This document shows, in pieces, positions 13,068 through 26,332 of a stretch of 64,000 nt of DNA (position 1 is the first letter of the stretch; every line of letters begins with the position of its first letter). The translations under genes and the position numbers were made by a program. The notes under the pieces were generated by a model. That model did no database searches, was not told the DNA's origin, and saw only the letters and a list, made by a program, of their open reading frames with translations. This DNA is from Tetrahymena elliotti 4EA (taxonomy: Eukaryota; Ciliophora; Oligohymenophorea; Hymenostomatida; Tetrahymenidae): the NCBI GenBank assembly GCA_000231825.2, contig JH720299.1, positions 1 through 64,000 of the forward strand, written 5' to 3'.

Positions 13068-13516
13068 CTCAATCAAAATATTGAAAAAAGTTAAAATCTA
13101 TTAAAAATTTTACAAAAATAAATTAAAATTTTTTTAAATATTATTTTATTTCTCCCTAATTCATGATTTAAACTATAAAAAATAGGTGATAAGAAAGCAA
13201 ATCACAAAAGAATTTGAAGACTTTCAAATAATAAATAATTTAAAATGAAAAATGAAACATTAAATTTTAAAACCACAATAAATCTCAAAGATAAAGTAAA
13301 TAGAAAGGGATAAAAGTATACTTCATATCTTTAAGTATTAATAAATTTAAATTATAAAATTATATTATTAGTCAAAAAATCAAGAATTAAAATAAAAAAA
13401 ATAAAGGATAAGTAGAGTTTTACTTCTATTTTCTTTCTATCAAAGTGTTTTCAAAATAATTATTTACAACAAAAAATAAAAATAGATTTAAGCTTATTTT
13501 AATAACTTCTTGAATC
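13068..13516. other. AT-rich intergenic DNA
   Basis: No gene seen. This is the convergent space between tRNA-Asn and the 3' end of the cyclophilin gene. Confidence 0.6.
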
Positions 13517-15581
13517 TCACCAGTCAGAAAAATTGAAATTTTTTCTATGTTTTTCTTTAGGTAGTATGTCATAATTTGAATTTTTAGGGTCTGTGAGCAT
13601 ACTTGCTAAACCAGCAGTTTTTACTTTAGGTTTTTCTTCTGTTTCAGAAAGTTTAGGCAAAACAAATTTATCATCATTGCTGATCCATCTTTCATGTTCT
13701 CTTTCTTTTTCTGTAGCTTTGCGTTTTTCTTCTTTAAGTTTTTCTCTTTTTTATTCTTACATTTTAACAATAACTTATCTAAAAGGGTTTTCAACTACAA
13801 TCATCTTCTCAATAATAATAGGTGTCTTTTTGTATTTAAATAAATTTAATATTTTAATTCATTCATTTTCAATATTTACAGAAGGTTTTTCTCCATTTAC
13901 TGAGTGATTATTTATTTTGTGCAAAGTCAATTGGTTTCCAATTACTTCGCCAAATGCATTATGCTATTCATCTAACCAAGCACATTCTCCAAGTGTAATA
14001 AAGCTATTTAAAACAATAAAATAAATTAACATAAAAAAGAATAAATCGTTAAAGGTATTTACAATTAAGAAGCATTTGTGTTAGGTCCAGAGTTAGCCAT
14101 ACTGAGAATACCTGGTTTACTATGTCTAATTTTAGCATGAAATTCATCTTCAAATTTATAACCAAAAATAGACTCTCCTCCTTTTCCAGTACCAGTTGGA
14201 TCTCCTCCTTGTATCTATAATTAGCATTTTATAACTTAATTAAAGAAATTAAAAAAAATATAAATTGATTGATTGATTTACCATGAAATCTTTAACAAGT
14301 CTGTGGAATTTAATTCCATTATAATATCCTTTTTCACACAATTCAAGGAAATTTTCAGATGTTTTTGGTACAAAATTGGCATGAATCATGCATTATATTT
14401 CTCCCAAATTAGTAATTATATTAACATAACCTTTCATTTATTTATTTTTAACTTGATCATGAATTATCTTTCTAATTTCTGTTTCATTTAAACTTCTAAA
14501 CTCTAAACTTGCTTATTCTCTCATTACTGCTGAAGCTGTGCTAGTTACACTGACAGCAACATCGCTTGTAGTTTCTCTTTAATGAACAAAATCTCTATTT
14601 CTAATTGCTGATTTTATAAAATCTGCTACTGGAATCTGTTCCCCTTTTTCTAGCTTATCTAATTCTTCTTTTCTTTATTTTCTAATTTATTCAATCTCTT
14701 CATTATCCTTCTTTCTTTGCTCTTAATCTTCTTACTTTTTATATTATTTTATTTTATTTAAAGACCAAAGAGCAAAACAAATATGAGAAAACATAAACAA
14801 ATAATAAAAATTACCTTTTGCTTTTCTTGATATTTGGTAAGAATATTTTTAGTTGCTTCATTTTTATTAATAAAAGCATCATTTCCTTTATCTTTTAATT
14901 CAACTTCAATGTTATTTCTGATATAATCAAAGTTCTTAATAGTTCTATTTTCTAAATTCTTTGGGTCATTCAAAGTAATTATATCTTTTGGAGTGAATTT
15001 CTCTCCAGTCATTAAGTCAGACCAGTATTTAGCTTCTCTGTTAAGTTTGTCAACAGTGTCAAAGCTGTAGACATTTCCTGAAGTCTTAATAGCTACTATA
15101 TGAGTGTGATCAGTAAAAACTTTAAATGAAATAGGATCTTAATATTCATCATTTTCATTCTTTGAAAATTTCAAAGTGATTAAATCACTCATTTTTAAAT
15201 CTCCTCCTGTGACTGGATTCTTTTTATACTTTTTTATATAAGGGATGATGCTCCTATTTATTTATTATTTTTCATCAAAAACATTCTAAATAATTATCTT
15301 AAAAAGCTAATAAATTTTACATAATATCAAATACAACTCCATCTGGAGTACAAACAGGATTCTTAAAAGGAGTTAAGCTTAAACTGCAGCAGAAAAATGG
15401 TAATTTACTCATAGGAACTTTTTCAGGATCTTTTTTGCCACCCCATTCTAAATTGATACAAAATATCAAAATTAAAAACAATCTCATATTTATTGTTTAA
15501 TTATGATTGTAAAAATTTACCCATCTTATGCTCAGTGTATGAAATAAACATACGATCTTTTGTGTGTCTGTGTTTACCCAT
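13517..15581 (-). CDS. PPIL2: U-box/cyclophilin peptidyl-prolyl isomerase, PPIL2 (Cyp60) type
   Basis: Nuclear cyclophilin fused to a degenerate U-box, in other eukaryotes an E3 ligase/isomerase associated with the spliceosome. Seven exons (15581-15521, 15447-15321, 15253-14815, 14734-14282, 14214-14063, 14003-13880, 13825-13517) give 554 residues, close to the family size of about 520. The N-terminus [18 protein letters not shown] and the U-box part ([20 protein letters not shown]) match PPIL2 closely. A charged linker precedes the cyclophilin domain, near residues 309-470. Active-site residues are visible in [14 protein letters not shown] and NASQFFITLG. The Trp in CAWLDEQHNAFG, which favours cyclosporin binding in cyclophilin A, is present. 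A coiled/basic tail ([16 protein letters not shown]) ends in NFNFSDW. The N-terminal ATG opens the conserved MGK motif, so the start is secure. Confidence 0.95.
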
Positions 15582-16520
15582 TTTATTCTATTTAAGAAGA
15601 CTATAAAAATGTGCTAAATTATGATAAACTTTTGCAAACTTTTTGATAAATTAAGATTTTTTGTTAAAATAACTACTATATTAATTAATATACTGACGAT
15701 ATGTCTATTTATTACTTTATTTAACAATAATTTAGCTTATCAATTATTCTACAAACCACTCAAAACTTATTTTTTACAAATACTTTCCTTACCTTTTAAA
15801 TTAAAATATATTCTTATGTCTTTTATTCTAAAAATAGTTATCAAACATTTTATACTCTACAATAATAACTCTGTCATTAAAAATGTTTAATTTAAATTAA
15901 AATGGCTATTTTTGGATAAAAAAATAGATAAAGTTATTCAAAATATGCATTGAATTTTTTGATACAAAATATGTTAAATTACAGGAGCTAAAGAATGAGG
16001 GACTGCTTTGACAAGATGTGATAAGCTAAAATATCTTAAAATTAGCAAAGAGTATTTAATTTTTATAAAAACAATATTTAATCATAATTAAGCCTCATTT
16101 TAGTTTAAAGATAAAATAAATAATTTATTTAGTTGATAGAAATAGTTATCATTTTCTAGAGGTTTTTTAATATCAGATTAGAACGAGCAAATACAATTTG
16201 CTTTATCAAAAAAGTTAATTTGAAATTTAATTTTACTAATGAATGTTGAATAAAGTTAATAATGAATATTAAGTCAAACAAAATGAAATAAAGAATAAAT
16301 ATGATATTATAGAAAGTGAGTGATAACAGAGTAAACAAGAAAACAAATAAATAAATAAACAAAATTGTATAATATTTTTATTTAGTCTATTTGTTTTCCA
16401 AATGCTTTTTTTGTACAAGTTAAAATTAAATTCTATCTATCTATCTTTCAATGTTTAAGTAGCTCTTTTATTAAAATTCAAAAAATTGTTTTAAAAATAA
16501 TCAATCTTTCATTCATTTGT
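15582..16520. other. Intergenic AT-rich DNA
   Basis: Upstream region of the PPIL2-type gene and downstream region of the OST48 gene. An open frame at 15621-15890 (+) is hydrophobic AT-rich noise with no domain or repeat signal. Nothing else seen. Confidence 0.6.
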
Positions 16521-18981
16521 TCATTCATTCTTTTTTTCTACACTAACTGATTCTTTGTCCTAATGGAGTAAGAAGTAAACAACTAAAACCAAAAAGCCAA
16601 TCAAAGTAGCCCAAGTACTGAAGTAGTAAGGATAAGCTTATTCTAAATATCTAGGATATTCGTTATGCTTAAATGGTCTAACAGTAACCTATTCAACAAC
16701 AATAAATTAAATTCAAAATATTTTTTATTGGATTAATCAACTGATTACCTTATTTGATTCTTCAATAAAAGTAAAACCAGGTTTTTAATACTTGACTTTC
16801 AATTTGAAGATACCATGTTTATCAGGAATCTATTATTTTGATCAATTAAAATATTCAATACTTTTATTATTTTTTAATATTATTTTGATTATTTTTTTAT
16901 TTTTTAAAAGAACAAAAATGAATTTAAAAAAAATTTTCTTTAATAGAAACCAAAATTTATTGTTTGTTTGTTTGTTTATTTACCTAGAAGCTTGTTTTAT
17001 AGACTTAAGTCTTTCCTTCTCTAGCGAGACCTTATCTGATATAGGGATCAAGCATAATGAATTCAAGAATGATATCATCAGTTAAATAAGGAACCCAAGT
17101 ATTCTTTTTGTGGTTGTATGAAAAGATTTCAATTGAATATTCTAAGAAATCTTTAATTCTGTATTCATTTGAGTTTTCTTTTTCTCCTTGTCTAGTGTAT
17201 GTAATTTTTCCAACCTTAAGGATACCATTTAAACCAAAGTTCCAATCTAAAAGGTGGTTAACAAAATTTCTATTTGCATATTTGCTATTATTTATTATGT
17301 GGATTAGTTAAAATATATTCATAATCTGCAACTTTTTATTGAAACTTACTCATTTTTATAGAATTCGTTGCTCAACATTTCAATTGAACCAGTGAGAACT
17401 GCTCTGGCATTATTTCTACCCTAAAGTAAATAATCAATTAATAAAAATTAGGAATGATTTATTTTTATTTTTACCTGAGTAGCAGAAACTAAGATGACTT
17501 GGCTTCCTGAGTTAACGGTTTCCTTAGTTTCTTATGAATATGAGTAAGTAGTATCTTCGCCACGTAAAACACCATAAACCTAATAAGTCTCATAAGGGGT
17601 CATAGTTAAGCCAGCACCTCTATAAAGAATAGGTTTATCTAATTGAGGGGAGAATACTTCTTGTTTTATTTAATTTTTGGAATAAATATAACTATGATCT
17701 AATTCAGAATCTTTATTAAAGTGGTCTTGAACTCTAGAACTCTTTTTTTATAAAAATTAAATTTTTATTAATTTTTCTCAATCAACAAATTCTAATTAAT
17801 AATTTTTATCAATCAACAATTCTAATTCATAATTTTTATGGATCAGTAATTCTAATTTATAATTTAAATTTAGAAGCAAGATTCAATAAAATTAAATATA
17901 GTTTCAAAACAATATTATCTCTTTTTTTATCCCACAATCTTGAATTGTTGTTTCAAACAAATTCTTTTACAAAATATTTTTATTTCTTTATTTATTGGTA
18001 TATTTATTCTTTGTTTCTTATGTGTTGTTCATTTTATTTTCAATATTGATGAATGATTTTTATTTTTTATTGTCACCATTTTAGTAAACATTTTTCAAAT
18101 AGTTATTGAATGCAAACATCATTAGATATTTTCTTTCATAATATCCAGCAATCAGCTTATAATTTTAATATTTAGTAACATTTATTTAGCCACTTTGCAT
18201 GTTTATTTGTTTTGTTATCAACATATTATTACAAGCTTCTTTGTATTTTTGCAATTATTAAACGCATTTTTAATAAAATAATAAAAATTATGTTGTTTAC
18301 ATATTCATCGATGTCTACACCGAATTCATTGTATAATTAACGGATTGATTTTGATGAGTCGATATCAGTAGCTATGAAAACGTTACGGCCAGAGTCGAAA
18401 AATTCAGCGATTTTATTTTTGGTTAAACCCTTTCCATCTTAAATAAGAAAATAATTAAAATTATTTTAAACAAAAGGGAAAATAAATAATTTAAAGAGAT
18501 AAATAAAGATTAAGATCAAGTAATAATGAGAAATATATTTTTACCCATATGAGAAGAGGCAATAACAATCATTTAATCATAATTATATTCTCCATAAGTC
18601 ATCAACTTAATAGTAGCAGAGTTTAGTGCTCTGAAATCTAAATCAAATCCCTTAGCTTATAATTAAATAAAAACATTAAAATATGCAAAATGAATGCATT
18701 TATGTATATCTATATAATGGAAACTTTTTTATTTGAAATAAAGAATAAGATTGGTAGATATGAATGAAATATGAAAATGATTCATTCAATTATAAATTGC
18801 TGTGAATAAATGTCTGATTACATCTAAGATCATTGAAGAATGTTGAGTGAGTGTGCTGATATGAAGAACTATCAACAATAACAATAACTCTTTTTTTGAG
18901 CAAGTTTTCGCACTATGCACCTGCTAACAGACAAACAAAAATGGCTGCTAAAAATAAGGTTCTGCTAACTTTGAAATTCAT
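16521..18981 (-). CDS. DDOST: Oligosaccharyltransferase 48-kDa subunit (OST48/WBP1)
   Basis: ER-membrane subunit of oligosaccharyltransferase, which N-glycosylates nascent secretory proteins. OST48 is a structural, non-catalytic partner of STT3. Exons include 18981-18822, 18655-18545, 18437-18301, 17741-17475, 17420-17350 and further ones down to 16521. A signal peptide (MNFKVSRTLFLAAIFVCLLA) is followed by the mature start KKRVIVIVDSSSYQHTHST. Family landmarks are SKGFDLDFRALNS, EFFDSGRNVFIATD, PILYRGAGLTMTPY, GRNNARAVLTGSIEMLSNEF and VTVRPFKHNEYPRYLEQAYP. A C-terminal membrane helix (WATLIGFLVLVVYFLL) and short polar tail end at TGA. The third intron, 18300-17742, is 559 nt and carries a 30-bp tandem repeat. 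Identity is secure. Confidence 0.93.
17770..17860. repeat. Three-copy 30-bp tandem repeat in an OST48 intron
   Basis: Units 17770-17800, 17801-17830 and 17831-17860 each start AATTTTT and end in TCTAATT followed by a few bases. They lie inside the 559-nt intron of the OST48 gene and are non-coding. Confidence 0.8.
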
Positions 18982-20241
18982 TTTGCTTGAACTTATTTGC
19001 AATGAAATAAAATATTGTTAAGTAATATCTATTAATTAATTAAAAGATTTCAATAGAATTTATTTATTTATTAATTTAATTAATTAATCAAATCTGAATG
19101 TTAACAAGCTAGTGAGGATAGATATGAATTTGTTTGTAAAAGATATGAGAAATCATTGACAAATAAAGAAACACAATATAAATAGATACATAAATAATAT
19201 ATTGCAAAGTCAGTTTTGATGCATAAAAATTTACTTATTTCTAATTTAGCATATATTTATTTGATAAGCCAATCCATCAAAGCATCAAAGCGTGTTTGAA
19301 TAATATTAATTACTTTAATCTATTCAAAATTTTATCAATTTTTTAAAGAAATTAATATCTTTTATATTCTTCATTATTTTTACTAATTAAATATCTATCC
19401 ATTTTTCTACTATTTTCATCAAAAATTTGATATAATTTAGTCAGTTATTCGATTTTTTATTTTACATTCGATCTAACAACTAACTAACTAATCGTTTCTC
19501 ATCAATTCATATTTCATACAATAAATTTGTTTATTTATTTAATTTAAAATGTTTTTTTTCAATGGAAAATCATAAAAATTTTCTTTCTCAAAAATTTTAA
19601 TATTTAACTTAATAATTAATTTATTTTACTAAACTCAATAAACATTTCCAAAATTTACTATTAGCCCATCTCAAAAATATTAAAAAGGCTGAAACAAATT
19701 CAGATTAACTTTTTGAAAAAATTTAATATTTTAAAGTACTTAATTAGAAAAAGGTTAATTTTAAAGTGGAGTGGTCTTAGTAACGAATAATTATAGTATA
19801 TTTAATTAACAATTTTACAAAAAAAGGGATATAATTTAATTATTTTTCCATTTTTATTTTTTTGCATTACTCTTGAAGATATCATAATTCAAATAAAGGC
19901 AAATATTTTTATGTTTAAGAATTAAATTATTAATTTTAAAGAAACTAAATGAAGTTAATTCAATCAAGATTGTTAGTTTTTTTTGATTTTAGAGAGAGAA
20001 AGATGAGAATATTATTATATAGATAAAAAATTGGAATTTGATGAAAGAATATTGAGATTAATTACTAAAAATAAATTATTTGTTTTAGACTTCTACAAAA
20101 AGATACGAAATTAATATATACATTTGTTAATTTATTTATTTACATTCTATGTTTAAGATAAATTATTAAAAATTATGATAGCAAATTGATAAATCAAGTT
20201 AATAGCTTTCCTTTTCAATTTTATTTGTTTTAATTAGGTTT
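18982..20241. other. AT-rich intergenic region
   Basis: Upstream of OST48 and downstream of the Tim-like gene, both on the minus strand. I read both strands with TGA as the only stop and found no protein-like frame and no RNA gene. Confidence 0.55.
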
Positions 20242-20716
20242 TCATTTTAGCTTTTTGGGTAAGAAATTTCCATTAAATTCAGGGGTTGAAGTATATTCAT
20301 GAATGCTTTTCCATTTAGCCAAACAAGTTCCTAGTTTTTTTAAGAATAATGTAAAATTTATGCTAATTAATTAGACAGTTTGATTGAAATTGAAAAATGT
20401 GATAAATAAATAGCTTATTATAACTTAAAGAATTACTCAAGCATTTTTAGAATTTTTCATCAGCTTTTTTATGCTTAGGCTCACAATAAACAAAACAGCT
20501 TTTTTATAATAAAATGTTTATTTTAGGTTATCTTGTAAGAATTCAAAAGTAGAAGATAATTATTTACTGCTCTGCTTCATCAATATAATCTATGTTAGTT
20601 GGCTTTGCTGCATTAAACAATATTTTTTTAGTGTAAATTGGTTTAAGCAAAATAATGCTGTCTTGCTTATGAAAATCTTCGAAACTTCTAAGCTTAAAAA
20701 ATGGATGATCTCCCAT
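20242..20716 (-). CDS. Small-Tim-like twin CX3C protein
   Basis: Three exons (20716-20568, 20498-20437, 20330-20242) join in phase to 99 residues. The second half holds two Cys-X3-Cys pairs: CFVYC and CLRTC, separated by 13 residues. That is the signature and spacing of the Tim8/9/10/13 chaperones of the mitochondrial intermembrane space, which carry hydrophobic precursors and are oxidised through Mia40. Length also fits (about 80-110 residues). The C-terminal helix (LAKWKSIHEYTSTP) and tail GNFLPKKLK complete it. Upstream of the chosen ATG the frame stays open and very basic (KKGRKYKKVKYKK), so a further 5' exon is possible. The motif is clear; which small Tim it represents is not. Confidence 0.7.
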
Positions 20717-21331
20717 ATTCTTTTTATATTTGACTTTCTTGTATTTTCTGCCTTTTTTAGAATATTTTTTCTAAGAATTTCTAAAAGAAAGTTATAATTA
20801 ATTTTAAGTCTAATTTGCTTGCTTGTTTGGTGCTAAACAAATATTCAAATTTTTTATGCAAAAAAAATTTTATTTATTGGCAATCTTAATGAAGATTTTT
20901 CATTTTTGTAAAATTCATACAAAGTAAATAAATAAATAAATTATTTATTCAACAATTTTAAGAATCACATTTTAGCCATGAAAGAAAAAGCTTTCAATTA
21001 CATTTGAGAGATAGAATTTATTGGTTGAATAAACTTATGAAATGTTGAGGAATAATTTATTATTTATTTATTTTTTGATTGTGTGAATTATAAATAAAAA
21101 TGCACCTAATAAATTATTTATAAAATTTATGTACTAAATCAATCAATTAATTTATTTTTTTGATTAATGCAATTCATTGATTGATTCAGTGAAATATATT
21201 AATATGTATATATATTGTTTATTTATTCATTCACTCCTTTCAAATATTTGGCAAACAAACAACTTCATAACACAATTCAAATTTTAAATTTATTTATTGA
21301 GGAAATAAATAGATTAAACTAAATTAAAGGA
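20717..21331. other. Divergent intergenic region
   Basis: Lies between the minus-strand Tim-like gene and the plus-strand coiled-coil gene, so both promoters should be here. The first 70 bases remain open in the Tim-like frame and may be coding. The rest is AT-rich without a visible gene. Confidence 0.5.
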
Positions 21332-24300
21332 ATGGCCAATCAACCATAGCCTAACTGTAAACAAATAAAGCTTTTTTGAATGGATATTTTATTTAGCTTT
21401 CTGCTAGTTTTGCTTTTAAAGTTTGATTGAAATTAAGATTTAATGAAATATAATTATTTCTAAAATAGCTGATCAATTGGCAATTTAATAGACAAAAGAA
21501 GCAAACGAAGAATTAGAGGAATTATAAAATTAGATTAAATCTAGGAAAGCCCTATTAGAAGCGCTAGGCGGCAATGTAATTGCATTTAGAAATAGATAAT
21601 ATTTTAGATTTATTGATTTTTTGAAAATAAATAAATTTGACATCAATAGAGCAAATTTGATGAGGAGAAGTATTTGGTTTTGATTAAGACTCTTGAAAAT
21701 ACTATATAAGAAAAAGAGGAGCATGCATTAAAATTATAAGAAACGTAATTAATCTTATATTCCCAATTATCTTTCTCATTTTATTTCTATCATAATTTCT
21801 TCCTAAATATTAAATGAAACTGACATAAACAAACACAAAAATTCTAAAGCTACTTACATACAGCAAACTTTCTCCTTTAATTAAATTAATATATTTCTAT
21901 CAATTCTTTGGTTTTTAATATTCATTTAGAACAAGGCTCAATTAATAGTTTTAGTTTGCTTTATAACCGATTCAGTTGCTTAAAATATTTAACATAAATC
22001 TATTTTATTTATACATTTAGTATTGATCAACAAAATTAGCTGATGGAGCAAAAAGATACACAATTAAAAATGACTTTAAATGAAGTAATTTGTTAATAAG
22101 ATCATAAAGTTATTTCTGATTGCAATATAGAAATTATTTATATATATAATTAGGTACAATAACTGAATGAAGCGACTTCTAAAATAACAGAAAAACAATA
22201 ATAAGCTGATTAGCTGATTAATGTAATGAATTAATAATTAAACAACTAAGTTTATTATTTTGATACATTTATTCTATAGTAATTGACAAAAGAAAAAGAA
22301 GCAATAAACTAAAATTTATTAGAAATACAAAAATAAAATGATGAAAAAGAAAAGAATATCAAAGAGCAAGAAGAAGTAACTTACAATATTTACTTAATTA
22401 ATTATTTATTAAAATTAATTCTCTGCTTTTTATTTAGCAAATTAAATCTTTAGAAAAGAAGTATAATGAAGCTATTGATCAAAAGTATTTTAATTATCTA
22501 TTTATTTAAACCTTCTTTGATTAATCCTTAGAAGTTAGTCTAGTATTAATACTTAGTTAAATGTTTATGTTTAATATTTAAGAAATAGGAGATAATCAAT
22601 TGACAAGAGTATAAGTTCAACAAAAATAAAATCAAAACCTAATATTGCTTAAAGAAGTTAATATGATATTATGCTTGAAAAAGAATAAGATAAAGGAATT
22701 ATATCAGATCTTCAATAAAGAATTCAAGAGCTAGAGAAATAAAACTTCTAACTAAAAGAGCAATCTGGGTATTTTTTTTTATTTATTCAGAAGTCAACTT
22801 GTTTTCAATTTCTTTCATATAAGGATCTAGAAAATTAAAATTGAACAATACGAATCTAGTGAAGAAATTGTTAGTATTAAAAAGCTTTTAGATGAAAAAG
22901 GAGAAAGAAATAAGTTATTAGAAGATAAAATTATCGAATTAGAATCTCAAATTGCTAAAACTTTGTAAAACATTAACTCTTTAATCTCTTTTATTAATCA
23001 GCCTGTAAATTTATCAAAGGGTTGCAGATAATGAGCAGGGAGAAGATAACAAAGTTAAATAAATTGAATAAGAGCTTAAGTAAATTTTGATGAAATATAT
23101 TTTGGAGTTAAACAATTTAAATATTCAAGGATCGTACTTGAATTAGAATAAAAGAAAAATGAAGAGTTTTGCAATCAAATAGAAATCGCCAAATAAAAAA
23201 ATTAAATTCTTCTTCATGTAAAATTAATTTTTATTTCTTTTTTAAATTTAAAGAAAATTGATTGATTGAAAGAAATGTATTTAGTTTTATAAAATTTAAC
23301 ATTAAAATAAAATAAAGGAAATAAAACTATTGAAAGATGAGCTGAGCCTTGTTTAATAAAACCAAAAAGAATTTATGGAATAAAAAGAATAAGAAATAAA
23401 TGATTTTAATACTAAAATAAATGAATTAAACGAGGCTTTGTAGGATAAATAAAATGACTTTGATGTCTTGCAAAATCAAAGTGAAGAGAAATTAAAAGAT
23501 ATCCCTAAATTAAATGCTTAGATTTAAGAGTTAAATAGCTAAATACAATTACTAACGCAATAGATAGAAGAGATTAAGTAAAGGAACAATAATATTGATC
23601 TAGAATATTAAAATAAAATTAAACATTTGACTCATAACTTTGAAAATAAGATTCATCACTTGTAGGAAAGTTAAAATAAAATAAAAAATGAAGTATATAT
23701 AATTCAATATCTTTTTGCTTGCTTATCTTTTCTTATTAGTTAATAGAAGAAAAGAATTCTCACAAGTCCAAGTAAGAGGATTTCGATTAGTAAGTACTTG
23801 AAAAAGAATTGGAAATATAAAATCTTAAATCTGAAGTAGAAGTTATGGACAAGTAACTTTTTTATTTAATAATTCTTTATATTCTTCTTTTTCTTCTTCT
23901 TCTTCTTAAACTTTTAAAATTAAAATATAAAATTAGAATTAAACAACAGCAAAGCATTCTTATAGCTAATTATAGAAAAACTATTCAAGAAACAAAAGAA
24001 TAAATTGACTAAAAAGTTAGTGAAGTAATTTTAGTCTTTTTATTTGTCTTTTTTTATCAAAATATCTTCAACTAAATAAATACTGTAAATCTTCATTAAT
24101 TAAAGTGAATTAAATTAAGGATAATTTTTGACTGAAGTTGAGAAAAGGCTCATTAAGTCGAGAGGAAAACTGGGGAGGGGGTTGATCTTAATTAATGAGG
24201 ATTTAAAGTATTTCAAAATGAAAACCAATATTTCTAAAAATTTCTTTTCAAGCAATTTGTATGAATTATTTAGAAAGAAGAAAAACATAAAATATCAATC

Positions 24301-26332
24301 AAAATTCTTTTTCAATTTCTCTCAATAATTTTTAAACCGAAAATATTTAATTGCGGAAGATAGATAGTAAAATTGAATAATTCCAGGATTTTTACTTTAA
24401 AAACAACTAATATAAATAACTCTTAAATTTATAGAACAACATTTATTTTCACTTTGTAAGAATAAAAGAAAAACCTAAAATTTAAATTCACTCCAACAAT
24501 TAAATTTTAGTTTTCAAAAATGAAAATTTAAAATTTACCTATTTATGTAATTAGCTAGATGAGACTAAATTCATTAAAGAGCAGCAAGATTAGGATATTG
24601 AAGAACTGAAGGAATAGAATAATTAAAAAGAAAATAAGGTTGAAATAATTTCATTTTTTTATTTAAATTTAATTGTGTTTATTTAAAAAAGTTAAAATAG
24701 CTTGCTGCTAAAATGAGGTAAATTCAAGACAAGCTTTCTCAAAAAGAAGATGAGTCAATAAATTTTAACAAAATAAAAATGATGTTTTACAATGATGTAA
24801 TTGATGAATTTAAAAAGAAATTAGTTTATAAATTTTATTTAAATGAAAAGAATGAAAGACTAAAAACAAATTTGGTGAAGGCTTAAAAATAATTATCAGA
24901 ATACAATAAGAAGATTTTGCCATGTTAATTAGACATTTTTTATTTTTGTTTAGGAATTAATTAAATTATTTATTTTTCATTTTCAATTCAGAAATAAAGA
25001 AATCTCAAGAAGAAAAAGATAATGAAGTCAGAATGGTGAGAGATATGCTCAAATCATAACAAACTCTTTTAAGAGTGAAAGAGAATGATATACTTAGATT
25101 AAAGCAAAAAGTCAGTAAACTTGAAGCTATCATTGATGAATCCAATAATTTTAATGACAATAAATTCCATTAAAATAACAGTGTTTTTTCTAATAGGAAA
25201 GGAGAAAATAATATTATTCTTCCACCCTTAAACGATGAAAATTCAGCTTCACCTATGACTAGCATAGAATAAATTAGAAAATAGAATCTTAAAAACTATC
25301 AAAATAGAATACTTGAGTAACAAAGAAATGTTTAGATGTTTGGCAAAAATTAACGTAAATAATTGATTTTTTTTGTTTTAAAATAATGATAAAAATATTT
25401 AAAATGTTAATAAAGTTAAATAAAATTCTTTACCTTCTTCATATGCAAACCACAATATATTCTAGTTTTAACAAAACTCTATGGGTCTAAGTAGTGTCTA
25501 AAATAAAAAAACTTCTTTAAATTAAAATCCTTCAGGAAACTGGATTCCTTTTGATGAGAAAACAATTCAAGAAGGTATTGAAGACGTCATCAACTAACAA
25601 AAAAGAAATGAGCTTTAAAAAAAATTGTAATAAGGTGGGTTTGGCTTACCTGATAAATAATAAACTGATGAAGATTAAAGATGGACTCCAGTATCATCAA
25701 ATAATGGAAGAGCTCCTAGTAATTATTCTCTTAATAATTAGAATATGCATAATGACTCTCTTATGATGAAGAAAAAAAATTACAATAGTGTCTTTGATTT
25801 AGCTGCAACTAAGGATGACATAAAGAATGCTCTTCCAAATCCATAATTTGTAATTTTTCAAAATATGTTGAAAATTATTTCTATGTTTGTCAATTTAAAA
25901 ATTAAATAGAGTCTGTCACCAGTAAGAGTAAAAATGGGTAGTATGTCAAAGAAAGGAGGTAATGGGAAGGTTATCCATCCAGAAGAATCAAGTGTAGAAC
26001 AAAAGACAAGCAAGTTTGAATAAATGGATAACTCAGAAAATAGTAAAATGATGGAGAATGTTAATGAAAAATCAAAAATGGGAAGTGAAAACTCCAAGCA
26101 ATAATCTCGTGTAGAAAATAACTCCACTAGTTAAGTTGATGATGATCAAAGAGATGAAGATGAGGAAATAGAAGAAGAAAATGAATAAAATAATCAAGAC
26201 GAAGATGATGATTAAGAATAACAAGAATAAGATGACAATGAAGAAGACGATAATAACCAAGATGATAATGAAGACGATCAAGATAAAAATCAAGAAGAAG
26301 AAGAAGAAATTGATGAAGAAGATAAAGAATGA
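21332..26332 (+). CDS. Long coiled-coil protein with acidic C-terminus, many introns
   Basis: Not recognised as a named family. The ATG at 21332 opens MANQPQPN, which splices at about 21356 to a heptad-rich exon (QTKEANEELEELQNQIKSRK). More than ten short exons follow, all rich in E, K, Q, L and I, such as FDEEKYLVLIKTLENTIQEK, then QLNEATSKITEKQQQADQ and EKDNEVRMVRDMLKSQQTLL. These predict a long parallel coiled coil. After about 25200 the protein becomes disordered (ILPPLNDENSASPMTSIEQI). It ends in a strongly acidic stretch, closing QEEEEEIDEEDKE before TGA. Most introns are 50-90 nt, but the one at about 24026-24553 is about 530 nt and holds a structured G-rich segment. A cytoskeletal or scaffold role is an inference from coiled-coil content only. 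Exact exon borders in 22.1-24.0 kb are approximate. Confidence 0.7.
24091..24200 (+). other. Inverted-repeat segment with G-rich core inside a long intron
   Basis: CTTCATTAATTAA (24091-24103) can pair with TTAATTAATGAGG (24188-24200): 13 pairs including one G-U. The enclosed 84 nt contain CTGGGGAGGGGG, very unusual in this AT-rich DNA. The flanking exons join in phase without it, so it is probably intronic. It may be a structured intronic RNA; an unrecognised exon is the alternative. Confidence 0.35.

Noticed and set aside
15621..15890. 89-codon plus-strand open frame
   Set aside because: Hydrophobic AT-rich noise in the leader region of the PPIL2-type gene; no domain and no support from context.
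18060..18160. Box C/D snoRNA in the long OST48 intron
   Set aside because: A partial C box (AATGATGT) and a CTGA are present, but in the wrong order and spacing.
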